Shown here piece by piece: positions 1-9,268 of a DNA stretch of 64,000 nucleotides. The stretch is from Streptomyces sp. TS71-3 (lineage in GTDB: Bacteria; Actinomycetota; Actinomycetes; Streptomycetales; Streptomycetaceae). The position numbers were made by a program, and so were the translations under genes. Where the stretch lies: the NCBI RefSeq assembly GCF_018327685.1, contig NZ_BNEL01000001.1, positions 5,146,001 through 5,210,000 of the forward strand, given 5' to 3'. The notes beneath the pieces were generated by a model. The model was not told the DNA's origin. It searched no databases and worked only from the letters and a program-made list of their open reading frames with translations. Every line of letters starts with the position of its first letter. The first letter of the stretch is position 1.

Positions 1-1
1 C

Positions 2-1525
2 GGCAGCGGCGGCAAGCCCATCACGGTCGGCACCACCGACCGGTTCTCCGCGTCCAAGGCGGTGCCGGCGCCCCTCGACCCCGCCTACGCCTACGACGCC
101 GGCTCCTGGAACGTCCTCCGGCAGACCCTCCAGACCCTGATGGTCCTGCCCCGCGGCGGCGGCAACCCGGTCCCCGAGGCAGCCCGCCGGTGCACCTTCA
201 CCGACACCGGCGACGAGCGGTACGCCTGCACCCTCCGCCCCGGCCTGGCCTTCGCGGACGGCCAGAAGGTCACCGCCGCCGACGTGAAGTACTCCATCGA
301 CCGGGTGCTGCGCATCAAGGCCGACAGCGGCGTCTCCGGCCTGCTCTCCAACATCGACACCGTCGAGACCCGGGGCGACGCGCAGGTCGTCTTCCACCTG
401 AAGACGCCCGACGCCACCTTCCCGTACAAGCTCGCCACGCCCGCCGCCGGCATCGTGCCGCCCTCGAAGTACCCGAAGGACCGCCTCCGCACCGGCTTCA
501 GGGTGGACGGCTCCGGCCCCTACCGGTTCCGGGCGAGGACCAGGGCGGGCACCCTCACCACCGCCGTCTTCACCAGGAACCCGCACTACACCGGCGCGTG
601 GGACCCCAAGAGCGACACGGTCGAACTGCGCAGCTTCCCCGAGGACCCCGACGCCATGGGCCGTGCGCTGGAGAAGGGCGACATCGACCTGATGACGCGC
701 ACCCTGTCGCCCGAGCAGATCAGGAAGTACAAGGACCACCCCACCCCCGACGTCGACCTCGTCGAGGAACCCGGCCTGGAGATCCGCTACCTGGCCTTCA
801 ACACCGGCGCGGCACCCGTCCGGAACACGGCGGTCCGCCAGGCCATGGCGCAGGTCGTGGACCGCGGCGCGCTGGCCTCCGGCGTCTACGGCACCACCGC
901 CGAGCCGCTCTACTCGCTCGTCCCCGCCACGATCACCGGCCACACCAACGCCTTCTTCAACGGGTACGGCAACCCCAGCCCCGCCAAGGCCCGCGCCATC
1001 CTCAAGAAGGCACACGTCAGAACACCCGTCCGGCTGACCCTGAACTACACCACCGACCACTACGGCCGCAGCACCGAGAAGGAGTTCGAGGAGCTGCGGA
1101 AGCAGCTGAACGGCAGCGGCCTCTTCCACGTCGACATCAAGGGCACCCCCTGGGACACGTTCCGCGCCCAGCAGCTCAAAGGAAAGTACGCCGTCTACGG
1201 GCTGGGATGGTTCCCCGACTTCCCGGACGCCGACAACTTCATCGCCCCCTTCCTCGACAAGGACAACTTCCTCGCCTCTCCCTACGCCAACTCCACGGTC
1301 CGGGACGAGTTGATACCGCAGTCCCGGCGTGCGGCAGACCGGCTCAACGCATCGACGAGCCTCGCCCGGATCCAGGACATCGTCGCCACCGACGTACCGG
1401 TGCTGCCCCTGTGGCAGGGCAAGCAGTACGTGGCCGCACGCGACGACGTCCAGGGGGCCGAGTGGGCGCTCGACACGTCATCGAACCTCCAGCTGTGGGA
1501 GCTCAGCCGCGGTGTCAGCGGCTGA
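2..1525 (+). CDS. ABC transporter solute-binding protein, family 5 (5'-truncated by window)
   Basis: This is an extracellular binding protein of the peptide/oligopeptide ABC type (SBP_bac_5, DppA/OppA-like). The reading frame is open from the first bases of the window, so its signal peptide and lipobox lie outside. Visible family features are the N-terminal region with PVPEAAR, the segment ADVKYSIDRVLR typical of the fold, YLAFNTG in the middle, and a C-terminal region with VLPLWQGKQYV. About half its residues match the next gene, so the two look like tandem paralogues 31 bp apart, probably co-transcribed. No permease or ATPase gene follows, so its transport partners are upstream of the window or elsewhere. 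The ligand cannot be told from sequence. Confidence 0.9.
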   Translation, partial: GSGGKPITVGTTDRFSASKAVPAPLDPAYAYDAGSWNVLRQTLQTLMVLPRGGGNPVPEAARRCTFTDTGDERYACTLRPGLAFADGQKVTAADVKYSIDRVLRIKADSGVSGLLSNIDTVETRGDAQVVFHLKTPDATFPYKLATPAAGIVPPSKYPKDRLRTGFRVDGSGPYRFRARTRAGTLTTAVFTRNPHYTGAWDPKSDTVELRSFPEDPDAMGRALEKGDIDLMTRTLSPEQIRKYKDHPTPDVDLVEEPGLEIRYLAFNTGAAPVRNTAVRQAMAQVVDRGALASGVYGTTAEPLYSLVPATITGHTNAFFNGYGNPSPAKARAILKKAHVRTPVRLTLNYTTDHYGRSTEKEFEELRKQLNGSGLFHVDIKGTPWDTFRAQQLKGKYAVYGLGWFPDFPDADNFIAPFLDKDNFLASPYANSTVRDELIPQSRRAADRLNASTSLARIQDIVATDVPVLPLWQGKQYVAARDDVQGAEWALDTSSNLQLWELSRGVSG

Positions 1526-1556
1526 CCCACCGAGCAGAACGACCGAGACCCAGCTC

Positions 1557-3149
1557 ATGCACATGACTTTGCGCAAACGATGGCCCGTCCTCGCCGTCGC
1601 CGCCGGACTCACCGGCGCCTTCGTGACCGGCTGCGGCAGTGACCAGGGTGGTTCCGGGGGAACGGGAAAGCCCCTGATCGTCGGCATGTCCGACGACGTC
1701 CTGGCCACCGACCCCGCGTCCGGCTACGACCCCGGCTCCTGGCTGTTGTTCAACAACGTCTTCCAGTCCCTGCTCAGCTTCCCCAACGGTGCGACGGAGC
1801 CCGTCCCCGAGGCGGCCAAGTCCTGCACCTTCGCCGACTCCCGCAGCATGACCTACCGCTGCACCCTGAGGGACGGCCTGAAGTTCAGCAACGGTGACGC
1901 CCTCACGTCCACCGACGTGAAGTTCTCCTTCGACCGCATGATGCGGATAAACGATCCTGCCGGTCCGGCCGTCATGTTCCCCACCCTGGACAGGGTGGAC
2001 ACGCCCGACAAGAGCACCGTCGTCTTCTCGCTCAAGGTCCCCGACGCCACCTTCCCCAGCAAGATCGCCTCCGGCGCCGGATCGATCGTCGACCACCGCG
2101 TGTACCCGGCCGACAAGCTCCGCACCGACGGCAAGGCCGTCGGCTCCGGCCCCTACACCCTCCAGTCGTTCGGCAAGAAGCAGGCCGTCTTCGGGATCAA
2201 CTCGCAGTACGAGGGCACCGCGAAGGTCCGCAACTCCGGCATCACCCTCGACTTCTTCCACGGCGGCCAGAGCAAGCTGAAGCAGGCCCTGCTGAAGGGC
2301 GACGTCGACATCGCCTACCGCGGCCTGGCCGCCAAGGACATCGCCGACATCCAGCAGGACGCCGCCAGCGACAGCAAGGGCATCGATGTCATCGAGGGCT
2401 CCAGCGCCGAGGTCCAGCACCTGGTCTTCAACCTGAACGACCCGGTGGCGGGCAAGCTCAGCGTCCGCAAGGCCATCACCTACCTGCTGGACCGCAACGC
2501 CCTGATCGACAAGGTCTACCAGAACACCGCCACACCGCTGTACTCGATCATCCCGGCCGGGATCGTCGGCCACAACACGGCCTACTTCGACACCTACGGC
2601 CCCCGCCCGGACCGCGACAAGGCCAAGCAGGTCCTCCGCGAGAACGGCGTCACCGGCAAGGTCAAGCTGACCCTGTGGTCCACCCCGTCCCGCTACGGCC
2701 CCGCGACCGACGAAGAGCTCCAGACCATCGCCGACCAGCTCAACGCCAGCGGCCTCTTCGACGCCGACATGAAGTCCGTCGGGTTCGACCAGTACCAGCG
2801 CGACATCAACAGCGGAAAGTACGGGGTCTACGTCAAGGGCTGGGTGCCGGACTACCCGGACCCCGACAACTTCACGCAGCCGTTCTTCGGCACCGGGAAC
2901 GTCCTCGGCAACCACTACGAGAACGGGACGATCACCAGGGACATCATCCCGGCCACCGCCGCCAGCGGCGACCGCACGGCGACCACCCGTGACTACGACA
3001 AGCTCCAGGACATCGTCGCCGACGAACTGCCCATCCTGCCGGTGTGGCAGGCCAAGCAGTACGCGGTCGTGCACGGGAGCGTCTACGGCGTCGAGAACTG
3101 CCTCGATCCGTCCACGGTGTTCCGGTTCTGGGAACTCAGCAAGGACTGA
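1557..3149 (+). CDS. ABC transporter solute-binding lipoprotein, family 5
   Basis: A 530-residue binding lipoprotein of the SBP_bac_5 family that would deliver a peptide-like ligand to an ABC permease from the outer face of the membrane. The N-terminus has a basic stretch, a hydrophobic core and a VTGC lipobox with the lipidated cysteine near residue 26, so the start is the ATG at 1557 or the one at 1563. An upstream extension of the frame would bury this signal and is not credible. Body motifs such as TSTDVKFSFDRMMR and LPVWQAKQY match the neighbour. It ends facing a large inverted repeat. The same spacing of aromatic residues in both paralogues suggests related ligands; which ones is unknown. 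Confidence 0.92.
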   Translation: MHMTLRKRWPVLAVAAGLTGAFVTGCGSDQGGSGGTGKPLIVGMSDDVLATDPASGYDPGSWLLFNNVFQSLLSFPNGATEPVPEAAKSCTFADSRSMTYRCTLRDGLKFSNGDALTSTDVKFSFDRMMRINDPAGPAVMFPTLDRVDTPDKSTVVFSLKVPDATFPSKIASGAGSIVDHRVYPADKLRTDGKAVGSGPYTLQSFGKKQAVFGINSQYEGTAKVRNSGITLDFFHGGQSKLKQALLKGDVDIAYRGLAAKDIADIQQDAASDSKGIDVIEGSSAEVQHLVFNLNDPVAGKLSVRKAITYLLDRNALIDKVYQNTATPLYSIIPAGIVGHNTAYFDTYGPRPDRDKAKQVLRENGVTGKVKLTLWSTPSRYGPATDEELQTIADQLNASGLFDADMKSVGFDQYQRDINSGKYGVYVKGWVPDYPDPDNFTQPFFGTGNVLGNHYENGTITRDIIPATAASGDRTATTRDYDKLQDIVADELPILPVWQAKQYAVVHGSVYGVENCLDPSTVFRFWELSKD

Positions 3150-3235
3150 ACCCTGACGGGTTCGGTTGGCCGCGTGTCGGTGCGGCCGGTGACCGTCTGC
3201 GGGCGCGTCGTGGCTGCGCCGGTTCCCGGCGCCCG

Positions 3236-3427
3236 CGATCGGGGCGAAGCCCCGCCTTTCAGGGCGGATTCCAGGGGCGCGGGGAACTGCGCGACAAGCC
3301 ACGACGAGACCGTCAGATCGTCACCGTCCGCAAGGGGCTGGTTCTGCCGCAGCCGGACCACCTGCCGATGGGTGGCTGCTGGCGCAGTTCCCCGCGCCCC
3401 TGAGGGGCCGGGGCGAAGCCCCGATCA
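3236..3427. repeat. Large composite inverted repeat between convergent genes
   Basis: The space between the binding protein and the response regulator is almost wholly symmetric. A 20-bp arm at 3273-3292 is the exact reverse complement of 3382-3401, and outside it lie two near-mirror copies of a motif containing GGGGCGAAGCCCC at about 3241-3253 and 3410-3422. A related copy of the inner arm occurs at about 62976-62997. Elements containing GGGGAACTGCGCGAC are, to my knowledge, scattered through Streptomyces intergenic DNA. Here it could act as a two-way terminator for the converging genes. Confidence 0.8.
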
Positions 3428-4096
3428 CTGCGCGCCCGGGCGCACCAAGCCGCTCTCGTAGGCGTACACCGCCGCCTGGACCCGGTCGCGCAGGCCCAGT
3501 TTCGTCAGCACGTGCCCCACATGCGTCTTCACCGTCGTCTCGCTCACGAACAGGTCCGCGGCGATCTCGGCGTTCGACAGCCCGCGCGCCACCAGCTTCA
3601 GCACCTCCACCTCACGCTCCGTGAGGGTGTGCAGCGTGTCGGGCACCGGCTCCTCGCCCGACGGCAGGTGCCCCGCGTACTTGTCGAGGAGCCGCCGGGT
3701 GATGCTCGGCGCCAGCATCGCCTCGCCCGCGGCGACCACCCGGATCGCCTGGACCAGCTCGTTCGCCGGGGCGTCCTTCAGCAGGAAGCCGCTCGCGCCC
3801 GCCCGGAGCGCCTCGACCACGTACTCGTCGAGGTCGAACGTCGTCAGCACCAGCACCTTCGCCGGGCCGTCCCTGCCGGGTCCCGAGATCTGGCGAGTGG
3901 CCTCCACGCCGTCCATCCGCGGCATCCGGATGTCCATCAGCACCACGTCGGGTTGCAGCGCGCGCACCTGGTCCAGGGCCTGAAGGCCGTCCCCGGCCTC
4001 GCCGACGACCGCGATGTCCTGCTCGGCCTCCAGGATCATCCGGAATCCGGTGCGCAGCAGCGGCTGGTCGTCGACCAGAAGGACACGGACGGCCAC
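3425..4096 (-). CDS. NarL/FixJ-type response regulator
   Basis: A 223-residue two-component response regulator. The receiver domain occupies residues 1-120, with the acidic pair DD at 9-10, the phospho-acceptor Asp55 in VVLMDIRMP and the conserved Lys in FLLKDAP. A LuxR-type helix-turn-helix runs from about 155 to 215 (LTEREVEVLKLVARGLSNAE). The GTG start at 4096 is preceded by GGGAG. It sits 14 nt after the RecB-like gene on the same strand, so the two may be co-transcribed. No histidine kinase gene lies next to it, which is unusual for this class in Streptomyces. The signal and targets are unknown. Confidence 0.93.
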   Translation of the reverse strand: MAVRVLLVDDQPLLRTGFRMILEAEQDIAVVGEAGDGLQALDQVRALQPDVVLMDIRMPRMDGVEATRQISGPGRDGPAKVLVLTTFDLDEYVVEALRAGASGFLLKDAPANELVQAIRVVAAGEAMLAPSITRRLLDKYAGHLPSGEEPVPDTLHTLTEREVEVLKLVARGLSNAEIAADLFVSETTVKTHVGHVLTKLGLRDRVQAAVYAYESGLVRPGAQ

Positions 4097-4110
4097 GTGA
4101 GTCTCCCTCG

Positions 4111-5316
4111 CTAGTGGGGGCCCATTGTGCCCTGCGGCGAGGCATCCGGATCAGCCGCCCCGAGCGGCAGTGCCAGCGGCAGCGGGTACGGCGGGGGAGT
4201 ACCGCCGAACTCCGGGCACACCGCCTGGTGGTCGCACCAGCCGCACAGCTTCGAGGGCCGCGGCCGCCAGTCGCCGGTCTCCGTCGCCAGCCGGATCGCC
4301 TCCCACAGCGCGTGCAGCTTCCGCTCCACCGCCTCCAGGTCCGAGGCGACGGGGTCGTACGTCACCACATCGCCGCTGCCCAGGTACACCAGCTGGAGCC
4401 GGCGGGGGATCACGCCCTTCAGGCGCCACACCACCAGCGCGTAGAAGCTCATCTGGAAGTGCGCGCCCTGGGCGTACTCCGGGCGCGGGGCCTTGCCCGT
4501 CTTGTAGTCGACGATGCGCACCTCGCCCGTCGGCGCCACGTCGACGCGGTCGATGATGCCGCGCAGCCGCAGGCCCGACTCCAACTGCGTCTCCACGAAC
4601 ATCTCGCGCTCCGCCGGCTCGAGACGCGTCGGGTCCTCCAGGGTGAACCAGCGCTCGACCAGTTCCTCGGCCTGAGCGAGCCAGCGGGCCATCCCGGCGC
4701 CGGCCTCCTCCTCATCGGCGTCGGCGAACAGCTCCGCCAGCTCCGGGCGCGCCTGCCGCAGCCGCTCCCACTGCCCGGGGATCAGGGACTTCGCACGAAG
4801 TGCGGTGCGCTGCCCCGCCGGAGCGTCGAAGAGCCGCTCGAGCACCGCGTGCACCAGCGTGCCCCGGGTGGCCGCCGCGCTCGGCTTCTCCGGCAGCCGG
4901 TCGATCACCCGGAAGCGGTACAGCAGCGGGCACTGCATGAAGTCACTCGCCCGTGAGGGCGACAGGGACGTGGGCCACGCGGCACCACCGCCCCGCCGGC
5001 CGCCGCCACCCCCGCGCCGACCCTCCGCGGCACCCTCGCGCTCCCCGGCAGCCCCGCCCTGGGCCGGCACCGCGCCCTGCCAGACCTGCGCGGCCGGGTC
5101 CTGCGCGGAACCCGAACCCTGCGCGGAGCCCGAAACGTCCCCAGTGCCCCCGACCCCTGCCGGCACCCTGCCCTGACCGGCTTCCGAGGCCGCCGCGCCC
5201 GGCTTGCCGGCCGCGCCGGCCATGTCGTCCGCGTCCCGCGCGGCGGCCGTGCGCTCCCCGCCGGCCGCGCCGCCCCCACCCTCCGTGCCGGCCCCGCCGG
5301 CCGCGCTGGTCTCCAT
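4111..5316 (-). CDS. RecB-family PD-(D/E)XK exonuclease-like protein
   Basis: A 401-residue protein with a Cas4/RecB-type nuclease domain. The conserved part starts at about residue 115 (SLSPSRASDFMQCPLLYRF). It carries the RGTLVHAVLERLF helix, the active-site block IVDYKTGKAPRPEY (D and K of the PD-D/EXK core) and a C-terminal cysteine set CGWCDHQAVCPE. Together with the Cys of FMQCP this could hold an iron-sulfur cluster, as in related nucleases. The first 115 residues are Gly/Ala-rich low complexity. The ATG at 5316 is kept because a TAGGGT -10 hexamer ends 8 nt upstream, a leaderless layout. Homologues sit beside trmI and the proteasome genes in other actinobacteria, including mycobacteria. 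Confidence 0.88.
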   Translation of the reverse strand: METSAAGGAGTEGGGGAAGGERTAAARDADDMAGAAGKPGAAASEAGQGRVPAGVGGTGDVSGSAQGSGSAQDPAAQVWQGAVPAQGGAAGEREGAAEGRRGGGGGRRGGGAAWPTSLSPSRASDFMQCPLLYRFRVIDRLPEKPSAAATRGTLVHAVLERLFDAPAGQRTALRAKSLIPGQWERLRQARPELAELFADADEEEAGAGMARWLAQAEELVERWFTLEDPTRLEPAEREMFVETQLESGLRLRGIIDRVDVAPTGEVRIVDYKTGKAPRPEYAQGAHFQMSFYALVVWRLKGVIPRRLQLVYLGSGDVVTYDPVASDLEAVERKLHALWEAIRLATETGDWRPRPSKLCGWCDHQAVCPEFGGTPPPYPLPLALPLGAADPDASPQGTMGPH

Positions 5317-5324
5317 GACCCAAG

Positions 5325-5330
5325 ACCCTA
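5325..5330 (-). promoter_or_regulatory. -10 hexamer of a probably leaderless promoter (recB-like gene)
   Basis: TAGGGT on the minus strand, 8 nt before the ATG at 5316. The distance places the transcript start at or next to the start codon. Confidence 0.5.
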
Positions 5331-5424
5331 CGACCCGTCACTGACACCCGGCGCATACCATCGACGCCAGACCCTCTCACCCTGCATGATCAGGAGCGAG
5401 GGACGCTTCGAACGAGGGGACAGC

Positions 5425-7119
5425 GTGGACGAGAGCGGCGGAAGCGGGCAGCCGCTGCCCGGAAGCGGCGGCGCGGACCACCGCGGCGCCGACCGGGAAC
5501 ACCACGACGACCCCGAGTGTTCCGGCAGGACACAGCACCCGGAACATCCCGAAGGCACAGTGGCACGCCCAGAGCACACCCAGGACACCGCAGCCCCCGA
5601 CCGCGCCGACGGCACGGATCCCGCGGCCGGGCGCCCCTCCGACGCCGCACGGGAACACCCCGAACCCCGCTCCCCGGCAACCGAGCACCCCGCCCCCGCA
5701 CCGGAGCACCCCGACCAGCCCGCGGCCCCCGGCACCGCCGGCACCGGCACCCACGGCCGTCCGGCGGCCCCCGCATCCCCCGGCCCCGGCGCCCAGCACA
5801 CCCCGGACGACGAGCCCGCCGACCACGCGGCGCAGGATTCCGGCGAGGAGGGCGACCGCCCGTCGGACTCCGGCAAGAGCGGCCTGGAAGGCCCCGCAGA
5901 CCGTCCCCCCGAGCCCATCGGCACCACCACCCCGCCGCCCCGCAAACCGGGACAGCCCCGCAAACCCGGACCCGGCGGCGGCATCCTGATGGGCCGCCCC
6001 TTCGGCGTGCCCGTCTACGTCGCCCCGAGCTGGTTCCTCGTCGCCGCCCTGATCACCTGGGTCTTCGGCGGGCAGCTCGACCGCGTCCTGCCCGAGCTGG
6101 GCGTGGCACGCTACCTCGTCTCCCTCTTCTTCGCGGTCGCCTTCTACGGCTCCGTCCTCATCCACGAACTCGCCCACACCGTCGCCGCACTCCGCTTCCA
6201 GCTCCCGGTGCGCCGCATCCAGCTCCAGTTCTTCGGCGGCGTCTCCGAGATCGAGAAGGAGACCGAGACGCCCGGGCGCGAGTTCACCCTCGCCTTCGTC
6301 GGGCCGCTCCTCTCGCTGGTCCTCGCGGCCCTCTTCTTCGCCGCGCTGCAAGCCGTCGAACCCCGTACCGTGCCCGGCGTGCTCCTCGCCGGCCTGATGG
6401 CGTCCAACCTGATCGTCGCCGTCTTCAACCTCCTGCCCGGCCTGCCCCTCGACGGCGGCCGGATGCTCCGCGCCGTCGTCTGGAAGATCAGCGGCAAACC
6501 CATGACCGGCACCGTCGCCGCCGCCTGGGTCGGCAGGGCGCTCGCCATCGCCGTCCTCATCGGCCTGCCGCTGCTCACCCAGTCGGGACTCTTCGGCGGC
6601 CGCGCCGCCGGCACCGGCGGCGTGGACACCATCACCGACGCCCTGCTCGCCGCGATCCTCGCCGCCATCATCTGGACCGGCGCAGGAAACAGCCTGCGCA
6701 TGGCCCGCCTCCGCGAGCACCTGCCCGAACTGCGCGCCCGCACCCTCACGCGGCGGGCCATCCCCGTGCAGACCGAGACCCCGCTGTCCGAGGCGCTGCG
6801 CCGCGCCAACGAAGCCGGCGCCCGCGCCCTCGTCGTCGTCGACCCGCAGGGCGCCCCCCTCTCCGTCGTCCGTGAGAACGCCATCGTCGGCATCCCCGAG
6901 CACCGCCGCCCCTGGGTCGCCGTCAGCACCGTCGCCCAGGAGCTCACCGACGGCATGCGGGTCTCCGCGGAGCTCGCCGGGGAGGAACTCCTCGACGCCC
7001 TGCGGGCCAGCCCCGCCACCGAGTACCTGGTCATCGAGGAGACCGGCGAGATCTACGGCGTGCTGTCCGCCGCCGACGTCGAGCGCGCCTTCGTCAAGGC
7101 CATGGCCCGCCCGAACTGA
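5425..7119 (+). CDS. M50 site-2-type metalloprotease with CBS domains
   Basis: A 564-residue membrane zinc protease of the site-2 family, which cleaves membrane-embedded substrates such as anti-sigma factors. The catalytic HELAH motif is near residues 247-251 within LIHELAHTVAAL, and the second metal motif NLLPGLPLDGGRM follows about 90 residues later. Five to six hydrophobic segments lie between residues 190 and 430. Two CBS repeats (about 445-560) may sense adenine nucleotides. The first 180 residues are a Pro/Glu-rich disordered tail. I chose the GTG at 5425 because AGGGGA lies 4 nt upstream; an in-frame ATG at 5386 lacks a ribosome site. It diverges from the RecB-like gene and precedes trmI, as in other actinobacteria. 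Confidence 0.9.
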   Translation: MDESGGSGQPLPGSGGADHRGADREHHDDPECSGRTQHPEHPEGTVARPEHTQDTAAPDRADGTDPAAGRPSDAAREHPEPRSPATEHPAPAPEHPDQPAAPGTAGTGTHGRPAAPASPGPGAQHTPDDEPADHAAQDSGEEGDRPSDSGKSGLEGPADRPPEPIGTTTPPPRKPGQPRKPGPGGGILMGRPFGVPVYVAPSWFLVAALITWVFGGQLDRVLPELGVARYLVSLFFAVAFYGSVLIHELAHTVAALRFQLPVRRIQLQFFGGVSEIEKETETPGREFTLAFVGPLLSLVLAALFFAALQAVEPRTVPGVLLAGLMASNLIVAVFNLLPGLPLDGGRMLRAVVWKISGKPMTGTVAAAWVGRALAIAVLIGLPLLTQSGLFGGRAAGTGGVDTITDALLAAILAAIIWTGAGNSLRMARLREHLPELRARTLTRRAIPVQTETPLSEALRRANEAGARALVVVDPQGAPLSVVRENAIVGIPEHRRPWVAVSTVAQELTDGMRVSAELAGEELLDALRASPATEYLVIEETGEIYGVLSAADVERAFVKAMARPN

Positions 7120-7154
7120 CGCCCGCCCGTCCACACCCCCCACCCGCCGCCCGG

Positions 7155-7160
7155 TAGGCT
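7155..7160 (+). promoter_or_regulatory. -10 hexamer of a probably leaderless promoter (trmI)
   Basis: TAGGCT, exactly 6 nt before the ATG at 7167, with no ribosome site between them. This is the classic Streptomyces leaderless arrangement. Confidence 0.6.
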
Positions 7161-7166
7161 GACCGC

Positions 7167-8069
7167 ATGTCCGAACCGACCGGTGCCGCCCGCCGTCGCG
7201 GGCCCTTCAAGGTCGGGGACCAGGTCCAGCTCACCGATCCCAAGGGACGCCACTACACGTTCACGCTCGAAGCCGGGAAGAACTTCCACACCCACAAGGG
7301 ATCCTTCCCCCACGACGAGCTGATCGGCGCCCCCGAAGGCAGTGTTGTCCGCACCACGGGAAACGTCGCCTACCTGGCGCTGCGCCCCCTGCTCCCCGAC
7401 TACGTCCTGTCCATGCCCCGCGGCGCCGCCGTGGTCTACCCCAAGGACGCGGGACAGATCCTGTCCTTCGCCGACATCTTCCCCGGCGCGCGCGTCGTCG
7501 AGGCCGGTGTCGGATCGGGGTCCCTCAGCGCCTTCCTGCTGCGGGCCGTCGGAGACCAGGGCATGCTGCACTCCTACGAGCGCAGGGCGGACTTCGCGGA
7601 CATCGCCCGGCAGAACGTCGAACGCTACTTCGGCGAGCCCCACCCCGCCTGGCAGCTCACCGTCGGCGACCTCCAGGACCACCTCTCGGACAGCGACGTC
7701 GACCGCGTCATCCTCGACATGCTCGCCCCCTGGGAGTGCCTCGACGCCGTGTCCAAGGCGCTCGTCCCCGGCGGCATCCTCTGCTCCTATGTGGCCACCA
7801 CCACCCAGCTCGCGCGCACCATGGAGTCCATCCGCGAGATCGGCTGCTTCAACGAGCCGACCGCCTGGGAGACCATGATCCGCAACTGGCACGTCGAGGG
7901 CCTGGCCGTCCGCCCCGACCACCGCATGATCGGCCACACCGGCTTCCTGCTCACCGCCCGCCGCCTCGCCGACGGCGTCGAACCCCCGATGCGCCGCCGC
8001 CGGCCCGCCAAGGGCGCCTACGGCGACGACTACACCGGCCCCAACGCCGACGGGGGCACCCCCCGCTAG
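7167..8069 (+). CDS. trmI: tRNA (adenine-58-N1)-methyltransferase TrmI
   Basis: A 300-residue SAM-dependent enzyme that methylates N1 of A58 in the T loop of tRNA; the family works as a homotetramer. An N-terminal beta domain (FKVGDQVQLTDPKGRHYTF) precedes a Rossmann fold with the SAM loop VVEAGVGSGSLSAFLL at about residues 110-125, the acidic SYERR strand end and the DMLAPWE motif. Length and domain order match actinobacterial TrmI (the mycobacterial enzyme is encoded beside the proteasome genes too). It probably has its own leaderless promoter. The tail after residue 265 is basic and variable. Confidence 0.96.
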   Translation: MSEPTGAARRRGPFKVGDQVQLTDPKGRHYTFTLEAGKNFHTHKGSFPHDELIGAPEGSVVRTTGNVAYLALRPLLPDYVLSMPRGAAVVYPKDAGQILSFADIFPGARVVEAGVGSGSLSAFLLRAVGDQGMLHSYERRADFADIARQNVERYFGEPHPAWQLTVGDLQDHLSDSDVDRVILDMLAPWECLDAVSKALVPGGILCSYVATTTQLARTMESIREIGCFNEPTAWETMIRNWHVEGLAVRPDHRMIGHTGFLLTARRLADGVEPPMRRRRPAKGAYGDDYTGPNADGGTPR

Positions 8070-8668
8070 CGACCCCCCGGGCGGCCGGGCGACACACCCC
8101 GGCCCGCCCCACAACCCCGCAGAGCCGCCGCCCAGTTCCCGCCAGGGGCCCGGGCGGCGGCTCCGTCTCCACGCACGGTCCACGCCCGACCGCCACGAGC
8201 CCGCCGCCGGCCGCCACTCCGCGCCGGACGGCCGCCACCCGCTCGCATCGGACGACCGGCGTCTGCCCGCGCCGGACGGCCGCCGTAAGTCCGCGCCGAC
8301 GGCCACCTGCCCACGCCGGACGACCGCGGTCCGCTCGCGCCTCCGATCGCCGTCTGCCCGCGCCGACAGCCACCCGCCCGCGCCGGCCGTCGTCCACCGG
8401 CACCGGCCTCCGCACCGGCACCGGCCTCCGCACCGCCACCGCGGCCCCGGGTGCCCCATCCGCGCAGAACGTCACACGCCGGTCCCGTCCGACCTCACCC
8501 AGGGCCCATTTCCGGCCGCCCAGCCGCGCCCCGGCGTTTCCCTGACGCAACGGCAGCTGATCAACCCCCCGCCGTTCCCCGCCGATGTGACGTATGGCAC
8601 GATGCTGGCCACCCCACCCCGTTTCGCCTCCACCCCCGCCGGCACAGCCACCGCAGGAGAAACTCCTC
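8070..8668. other. Long GC-rich intergenic region with short direct repeats
   Basis: About 600 bp with no credible gene. Frames here encode only Arg/Pro/Gly-rich runs. It contains imperfect copies of GCGCCGGACGGCCGCC around 8220-8390 and an exact 18-bp tandem pair at 8395-8412 and 8413-8430. The last 100 bp are less repetitive and probably hold the promoter of the downstream gene. Confidence 0.6.
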
Positions 8669-9268
8669 GTGCAGCCATCCGTTGTCCCGGAACTCGCACT
8701 CGCACACACCGAGACCCGCCCCATCCACTGGGTCGCCACCGCCACGGCCGTCGCCGCCGTCGTCGCCGTCTCCGGCTTCCTGCAGCCGGGCGCCGCCACC
8801 GCCGCCCAATCGGGCGCACACCCCGCCACCAAATCCGCCCCCGGCGCACACCCCCTTCAGGCCCCCGACCCGAAGGCCGTGTCGTTCCCCATCGACTGCG
8901 GCCCCACCAAGGCACGCGTGCAGCGCTCCGCCACCGGCGACCTGGACGGCGACGGCCGCCCCGAGACCCTCGCCGTCGTGCACTGCGACGCGGGATCCGG
9001 CACACCGCCCGACGGCCTCTACGTGCTCACGGCGCCCGCGGACGACCCCCACGCCGCCCCCAGGGTCGTCGCCACCCTCGTCGACCCCAAGGACCACACC
9101 ACCGTCTCGGCCCTCACGGTGCGCAACGCCGCCATCACCGCCACCCTCCTCGGCTACTCCTCCCCGGACATCCCGCGCTGCTGCCCCGACCAGCAGAAAA
9201 AGGCCGCCTGGACCTGGCGCGACGGCGCCTTCCAACGCTCCACCCCCACGGCGCCGCGCACCGTCTGA
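8669..9268 (+). CDS. Membrane-anchored or secreted protein of unknown function
   Basis: A 199-residue protein I cannot assign to a characterised family. A cytoplasmic head of about 22 residues is followed by one hydrophobic segment (about residues 24-45), which is either an anchor or a long signal. The outer domain begins at FPIDCGPTK and contains GDLDGDGRPE, which resembles the calcium-binding turn of FG-GAP/VCBS repeats, and several cysteines including a CC pair near the end. The GTG at 8669 follows AGGAGA by 8 nt; the upstream extension is Pro-rich and lacks a ribosome site. Homologues appear, from memory, at this place in other Streptomyces. Confidence 0.75.
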   Translation: MQPSVVPELALAHTETRPIHWVATATAVAAVVAVSGFLQPGAATAAQSGAHPATKSAPGAHPLQAPDPKAVSFPIDCGPTKARVQRSATGDLDGDGRPETLAVVHCDAGSGTPPDGLYVLTAPADDPHAAPRVVATLVDPKDHTTVSALTVRNAAITATLLGYSSPDIPRCCPDQQKKAAWTWRDGAFQRSTPTAPRTV

